Assembly: GCF_007827955.1 (NCBI RefSeq)
Contig: NZ_VITR01000028.1
Location: forward strand, 1 to 34,011
Reading direction: 5' to 3'
DNA length: 34,011 nt
Origin: Nitrospirillum pindoramense
GTDB taxonomy: Bacteria > Pseudomonadota > Alphaproteobacteria > Azospirillales > Azospirillaceae
The translations under genes were made by a program, and so were the position numbers. Positions 30,300-34,011 of the stretch are shown in pieces (position 1 is the first letter of the stretch; the number at the start of each line of letters is the position of its first letter). Below the pieces are notes generated by a model. It saw only the letters and a list, made by a program, of their open reading frames with translations. It ran no database searches and was not told the origin of the DNA.

Positions 30300-31349
30300 C
30301 TAGAATCCCGGGCCGGCCGCCGGGCGGTGGCAGGTACAGCCGACAAAGTGGCCCGACAGCGCCTCCAGCGAGCGGAACTGCGCGCCGTTGGTCACATGAT
30401 CCTCCCCCGCCGCCGGCTCCACCTCCAGCACCACGTCGCCGTCGGTGCCGAAGCGGGCTGGCAGGTCGGCGAAGGGCAGGTTGCCGGCACCCAGCTCCAA
30501 CCCCTCGGACGAGATGGCGCGCACCAGGGTGGCCGCGTCCAGACCCGGGTCGGCGCAGGCGCGTTCATCCAGGCGGATGGCATCGGAGACGTGCAGGTAG
30601 CTCATCCGCTCATCCACGAAATCGAAGGGTTCCAGCCAGTGCGCCCGGTCCAGGTCATCCGTCGTGATCCAGCCGAAGCGCGCGTCGCCGTCGGTCAGGC
30701 GCGGCTGGGCGCGGCGGCGGTTGAACAGGTTGGCCGACAGGGTGGCGTGCGCCACGTCGATGAACGGCTCCACCCCCGTAAGCCCGTGGCGGGCCACCGC
30801 CTCGCGGAAGCGCCGGATCTCCCAGGGGAAGAAATGATCCAGCGGGCCGGTCATGTAGCTGCGGCCATCACGGGGCAGCAGGGAATAATGGCCGACATTC
30901 TCCACCAGCAGCCGCGTGCCGCCCGCCAGGTGCGCCAGGTCGCGCACCGCCTCCTCAAAGCCCTGGGCGGCCTCGTCCCGGTCGCGGGCCCGGGGCGGGG
31001 CCTGGCCGAAGACCATGTCGAAATAGCGATGCAACACCACCGCCTCGGCCCCGATCTCCGACGCGAAAGCCAGGGTGTGGCGGCATTGGTCGGCATCGAA
31101 GCCGACGCGGGTGACCAACGGCACCGACTGCGGCGGGATATGGACGATCAGCCCGTCCACCGGAAACGCGTCCCGCAGCCGGGCGACATTCCGCCGGGCC
31201 AGGGCCAGGCCGGCGGCGGATGTCACGTCCCGTTCCCCGAATGTGTGCAGCTCCAGCCGCACCGGCCGTCCCTGGGCGACGAGATAGGCGGCGCGCGCGG
31301 CCAGTTGGCCGTAATCGGCCACGGCGGCCTTCAGGACAAGGTTGGGCAT
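30300..31349 (-). CDS. Xylose-isomerase-like TIM-barrel protein (sugar phosphate isomerase/epimerase superfamily)
   Basis: About 349 residues from ATG 31349 (MPNLVLKAAVADYG); an upstream ATG at 31388 would add 13 mostly basic residues. Barrel strands show the superfamily pattern with metal-type ligands: RLELHTFGE, GLIVHIPPQ, EAVVLHRYFD, TRLLVENVGHYS, PFIDVAHATLSA, YLHVSDA and VVLEVEPAAG. Members act as sugar isomerases, epimerases, inosose dehydratases or endonuclease IV. No specific family was recognised. A C-terminal VGCTCH is odd for the fold. It is convergent with the JAB-E1 gene and divergent from the flavoprotein gene, sharing with it the TGGTAT repeat at 31410. A role in amino-sugar or sugar-like metabolite chemistry fits the context but is inference. 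Confidence 0.75.
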   Translation of the reverse strand: MPNLVLKAAVADYGQLAARAAYLVAQGRPVRLELHTFGERDVTSAAGLALARRNVARLRDAFPVDGLIVHIPPQSVPLVTRVGFDADQCRHTLAFASEIGAEAVVLHRYFDMVFGQAPPRARDRDEAAQGFEEAVRDLAHLAGGTRLLVENVGHYSLLPRDGRSYMTGPLDHFFPWEIRRFREAVARHGLTGVEPFIDVAHATLSANLFNRRRAQPRLTDGDARFGWITTDDLDRAHWLEPFDFVDERMSYLHVSDAIRLDERACADPGLDAATLVRAISSEGLELGAGNLPFADLPARFGTDGDVVLEVEPAAGEDHVTNGAQFRSLEALSGHFVGCTCHRPAAGPGF

Positions 31350-31409
31350 GATCGCATCCCCGCCGGATCGCTGGAGCCAGCGTCGCATGGCCAGCTCACC
31401 TGGACAAGC

Positions 31410-31426
31410 TGGTATTCATATGGTAT
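31410..31426 (+). promoter_or_regulatory. Candidate operator 4: TGGTATTCATATGGTAT
   Basis: Two exact TGGTAT half-sites 11 bp apart, in the divergent region between the TIM-barrel and flavoprotein genes. Twelve or more of 17 positions match the site at 25235-25251 read on the minus strand. Confidence 0.5.
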
Positions 31427-31505
31427 CTAATCGGTGGTCCGGTGGCATGCCCCAGGCGGAGTTGCCGGCCCTTCCGATAAGGACAAGAACCAGGGGGCGG
31501 GCCCC

Positions 31506-32732
31506 ATGCCGGAATCATGGTCGCGAACACGGACGGACGTGCCGGGGGCCTCGGCGCCGTTCACGCCCCTTGAGGTTCGCGCCGCCATCCTGGACCGCGC
31601 CCACCAGCTGCTGCCCCTGATCGACAGCCTGAAGGCGGAGGGGGGGCGTGAGCGCCGCGCCCCCGCCGCCCTGATCGACGCCCTGAAGCAGGCCGGCCTG
31701 TTCCACCTGCTGCAGCCCCGGCGCTATGGCGGGGCCGAATGTCATCCCGCCACCTTCTTCGCCGTGCAGGCCGCCCTGTCCGCCGGGGACATGTCCATCG
31801 GCTGGCTGCAGGGTGTCATGGGCATGGTGGCCTTCCACCTGGCGCTGCTGCCGGCGGAGGCGCAGGACGATGTCTGGCGGGATGATCCGATGGCGCTGCT
31901 GGCCTCCAGCTACATGCCGGCGGGCGAGGCCACGCGCGTGCCGGGCGGCTTCCGCCTCAGCGGCCGCTGGGGTTTCTCCAGCGGCGCCGACCACGCCGAC
32001 TGGTTCATGCTGGGCGCCATGGCGGCGCTGGAGGGCGACACGCCGGAGCATGTCATCTTCCTGGTGCCGCGTGCCGACGTGCGCATCCACGACACCTGGG
32101 ACACCCTCGGCCTGCGCGGTACCGGCAGCCATGATGTGTCGGTGGAGGATGGCTTCGTCCCCGCCCATCGCCGCCACGGGGTGCAGGAACGCTTCCTGTG
32201 CGGCGGGCCCGGCCTGGCCGTGAACCTGGCGCCGCTCTACCGCATCCCCCTGCCCCAGATGCTGTTCCGCGCCATCTCCACCCCGGCGCTGGGCGGCCTG
32301 CGTGGCATGCTGGACGCCTTCATCGAGCATAGCCGCCGGCGGGCCGGTCCCAACGGCGGCGGCCCCCTGGGGGATCCCGTGGCCCAGCTGGCCTGCGGCG
32401 AGACAGCGGCCGAGCTGGACGAGATGACCCGCACCCTGGAAGGCAATTTCGACCATATGCTGGACCATGCCCGCCAGGGCCGGGACGCGCCCATCGCCGA
32501 CCGCATGCTGTATCGCGTCCAGGCCACCTCGGTGGTGGAACGATGCGACCGGCTGGCCCGGCGCCTGTTCAAGGCCGCCGGCGCCTCCGCCCTGTCGGTC
32601 GCCAATCCGCTGGGGCGCGTCTGCGCCGACATCCAGGCCGCCCGCCAGCACGCCGCCAACCAATATGAAATCTATGGCCGGACGCTGGGCGCCCACCTGT
32701 TCCAACTGGACGTGAAGGATACTTTGCTTTGA
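31506..32732 (+). CDS. Acyl-CoA-dehydrogenase-fold flavin-dependent oxygenase or oxidase
   Basis: A 408-residue protein of the acyl-CoA dehydrogenase superfamily. Helical N terminus with LKQAGLFHLLQPRRYGG, then GDMSIGWLQGVMG, the beta domain GGFRLSGRWGFSSGADHADW, and a C-terminal helical domain ending RQHAANQYEIYGRTLGAHLF. The wording of the beta domain is closer to the reduced-flavin monooxygenases of this fold (HpaB/HsaA, DszC, and the amino-sugar N-oxygenases such as KijD3) than to true acyl-CoA dehydrogenases. I see no clear catalytic Glu of the dehydrogenase type. ATG 31506 has AGGGGG upstream; GTG 31434 would give a 24-residue unlikely leader. Its TGA overlaps the TTG start of the aminotransferase gene, so the two form an operon. 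No flavin reductase is seen. Confidence 0.82.
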   Translation: MPESWSRTRTDVPGASAPFTPLEVRAAILDRAHQLLPLIDSLKAEGGRERRAPAALIDALKQAGLFHLLQPRRYGGAECHPATFFAVQAALSAGDMSIGWLQGVMGMVAFHLALLPAEAQDDVWRDDPMALLASSYMPAGEATRVPGGFRLSGRWGFSSGADHADWFMLGAMAALEGDTPEHVIFLVPRADVRIHDTWDTLGLRGTGSHDVSVEDGFVPAHRRHGVQERFLCGGPGLAVNLAPLYRIPLPQMLFRAISTPALGGLRGMLDAFIEHSRRRAGPNGGGPLGDPVAQLACGETAAELDEMTRTLEGNFDHMLDHARQGRDAPIADRMLYRVQATSVVERCDRLARRLFKAAGASALSVANPLGRVCADIQAARQHAANQYEIYGRTLGAHLFQLDVKDTLL

Positions 32733-33745
32733 GCGGACAGCCGGACCAAAACCCCTCCCCGCCCCTGCCCTTCAGCCTGGGGTACGACGACCGGGATGAG
32801 GAAGAGATCATGCGCCGCTGGCGCGCCATCCTGCGGTCCAACAAATGGAGCCACGCCGCCCAGCTGGAGGAGTTCGAGGATGCCTGGCGGGCGTGGAACG
32901 AGCTGCCGGCCGTGGCCTTCGACAATTGGGCCGGCGGCGCCATGGCCGTGCTGGACCATTTCAAGGTGCGGGGCGCCACCGTGCTGTGCCCATCCAACAC
33001 CTTCCTGGCCACGCCGCGCACCGCCCAGCTGTCAGGGGCGGAGGTGGTGTTCTATGACTGCAACCGCCACGATTTGTGCGGGTCCTTCGATGATTTCGTG
33101 GCCAAGGCGGAACGGCATCGTCCGGCCCTGGCCTTTATCGTCCATATCGGCGGCCATATCGCCTTCGACATCCACAAGATCGCGGCCTATTGCCGGGACA
33201 AGGGCATCATCCTGGTGGAGGATTGCGCCCATGCCGTGGGCGCCGACTGGAACGGACAGAAGCCGGGCAGCTTCGGCGACGCCGGCATCTTCTCGCTCTA
33301 CGCCACCAAGACCATCACCACCGGCGAGGGCGGCGTGGTGGTCAGCCGGCATGAGGACGTGTTGCGCCACGCCCGGTCATACCGGGACTACGGCCGGGGC
33401 TCGGGCTACAAGGTGCAGAGCCTGAACCACCGCATGGATGAGTTCCGCGCCGCCTTCGGCACCGTGCAAATCCGGCGCATGCCGGAAATCGTGGCCTGGA
33501 AGCGGGCCTATGCCCGCGATGTGCTGGACCCGGTCCACCCCGACCGGGTGCACTTGCCCGACGGCATGAGCGGCGGCTTCTACAAATACATCGTCTTCCA
33601 GAGCATCCCCACCTCCACCGGCAAGGTTTACGAACTGCCGTGTCACCGTATCATGGGGGTGGAGGCCGACCTGCCCAATACGGAATGGGTGGCCAAGAAC
33701 CATTGGTGCGTCCCGCTTTATTATCCCCGTCCGTCCTTGTCGTAA
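32729..33745 (+). CDS. DegT/DnrJ/EryC1/StrS-type PLP aminotransferase, short C terminus
   Basis: A 338-residue sugar-aminotransferase-like protein. FSLGYDDRDEEEIMRRW aligns with the family N terminus; LCPSNTFLATPRTAQLSGAEVVFYD is the substrate/cofactor region; IILVEDCAHAVGADWNG holds the PLP-binding Asp (D165); IFSLYATKTITTGEGG holds the catalytic Lys (K194). Family members add an amino group to keto sugars. It starts at TTG 32729 inside the TTGA junction with the flavoprotein's stop, with AAGGA upstream. The protein stops at VPLYYPRPSLS, where the family usually continues for roughly 20-30 residues, and its end overlaps the convergent nagA by 25 bp. It may be truncated at its 3' end; whether it is active is uncertain. 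Confidence 0.85.
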   Translation: MSGQPDQNPSPPLPFSLGYDDRDEEEIMRRWRAILRSNKWSHAAQLEEFEDAWRAWNELPAVAFDNWAGGAMAVLDHFKVRGATVLCPSNTFLATPRTAQLSGAEVVFYDCNRHDLCGSFDDFVAKAERHRPALAFIVHIGGHIAFDIHKIAAYCRDKGIILVEDCAHAVGADWNGQKPGSFGDAGIFSLYATKTITTGEGGVVVSRHEDVLRHARSYRDYGRGSGYKVQSLNHRMDEFRAAFGTVQIRRMPEIVAWKRAYARDVLDPVHPDRVHLPDGMSGGFYKYIVFQSIPTSTGKVYELPCHRIMGVEADLPNTEWVAKNHWCVPLYYPRPSLS

Positions 33746-34011
33746 GCAAGCTCAGGGGAGTGGGGCTTCCCCCCCATCCACACCCGGCGCACGGCCAGGT
33801 CGGGCGACAGCTCCACCAGGTCCGCCCGGGCCCCCGGGGCGATGCGGCCCACGTCCGGCAGCCCCAGGAAGTCCGCCGGCACCTTTGAGGCCATGGCCAG
33901 CGCCGTTTCCCGCGATACGCCCATCAGGCCCATGGCGCCGCGCACGGCCGCCGCCATGTCGATATCGGCCCCGGCCAGCACGCCGTCCGCCGTCTCCAGG
34001 CGGCCATTGCG
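33721..34011 (-). CDS. nagA: N-acetylglucosamine-6-phosphate deacetylase, C-terminal 96 residues (start outside window)
   Basis: The frame is open from the right edge to TAA at 33721. It reads GRLETADGVLAGADIDMAAAVR, split here as GRLETADGVLAG then ADIDMAAAVR, followed by ETALAMASKVPADFLGL, DVGRIAPGARADLVELSPD and a terminal RRVWMGGK. This is the usual end of NagA, where the amidohydrolase barrel returns to the small beta domain. NagA makes GlcN-6-P from GlcNAc-6-P, the product of MurQ and of the GlcNAc kinase. The active-site part lies outside the window. The last 25 bp overlap the aminotransferase gene on the other strand. Confidence 0.88.
   Translation of the reverse strand, partial: RNGRLETADGVLAGADIDMAAAVRGAMGLMGVSRETALAMASKVPADFLGLPDVGRIAPGARADLVELSPDLAVRRVWMGGKPHSPELAYDKDGRG

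Noticed and set aside
1-34011. Insertion sequences, integrases, attachment sites, tRNA or rRNA genes.
   Set aside because: I found no transposase or integrase motif, no paired terminal repeats and no tRNA-like cloverleaf in the gaps between genes.

Overview
The window is high-GC DNA with alphaproteobacterial gene content: TonB-dependent receptor plus SSS symporter sugar uptake, a GntR/HutC amino-sugar regulator, and SufS/SufE. By style of genes and the giant serine/glycine/asparagine-rich surface protein, it resembles Azospirillaceae/Rhodospirillales (Nitrospirillum- or Niveispirillum-like). That placement is inference from memory, not a database result.

Layout. (1) 1-11841, minus strand: one giant open reading frame that starts at 11841 and runs off the left edge with no stop (at least 3,947 codons). 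It has a signal peptide followed by 12 copies of a beta-strand repeat module, two of them almost identical at the DNA level. All long plus-strand frames here are antisense artefacts. (2) 11842-12609: a gene-free, partly AT-rich regulatory stretch with several dyads. (3) 12610-18686, minus: an amino-sugar operon in the order TonB receptor, SSS symporter, MurQ etherase, GntR/HutC regulator. (4) 18912-25156: a sulfur-carrier block. It holds SufS and a CaiB-type CoA transferase (minus), a MoaD/ThiS-like carrier (plus), and a minus operon of radical SAM/SPASM protein, AnmK, SufE and MoeB-like E1. The carrier and its E1 converge and overlap by 73 bp. (5) 25371-26219, plus: a solo PP2C-like phosphatase. 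(6) 26223-28354, minus: MurA and a BadF-type amino-sugar kinase, overlapping by one base. (7) 28498-30289, plus: a ubiquitin-like protein ending GGHG, overlapping a JAB-E1 fusion protein, with no E2 seen. (8) 30300-33745: a xylose-isomerase-like TIM barrel (minus), then an acyl-CoA-dehydrogenase-fold flavoprotein and a DegT-type aminotransferase (plus). (9) 33721-34011, minus: the C-terminal end of NagA, cut by the window edge.

How the genes work together (inference). Receptor and symporter import peptidoglycan- or chitin-derived amino sugars. AnmK makes MurNAc-6-P from anhydroMurNAc, MurQ converts it to GlcNAc-6-P plus lactate, and NagA deacetylates GlcNAc-6-P. The BadF-type kinase phosphorylates free GlcNAc or MurNAc, and MurA can return UDP-GlcNAc to wall synthesis. 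Interleaved with this recycling set are two separate ubiquitin-fold/E1 systems and a cysteine desulfurase pair. A direct repeat of TGGTAT-like half-sites, 10-11 bp apart, recurs in four intergenic regions and may tie the parts into one regulon.

Most interesting: the UBL plus JAB-E1 operon, and its placement with a second sulfur-carrier system inside an amino-sugar salvage locus. All assignments come from reading the sequence; no searches were run.
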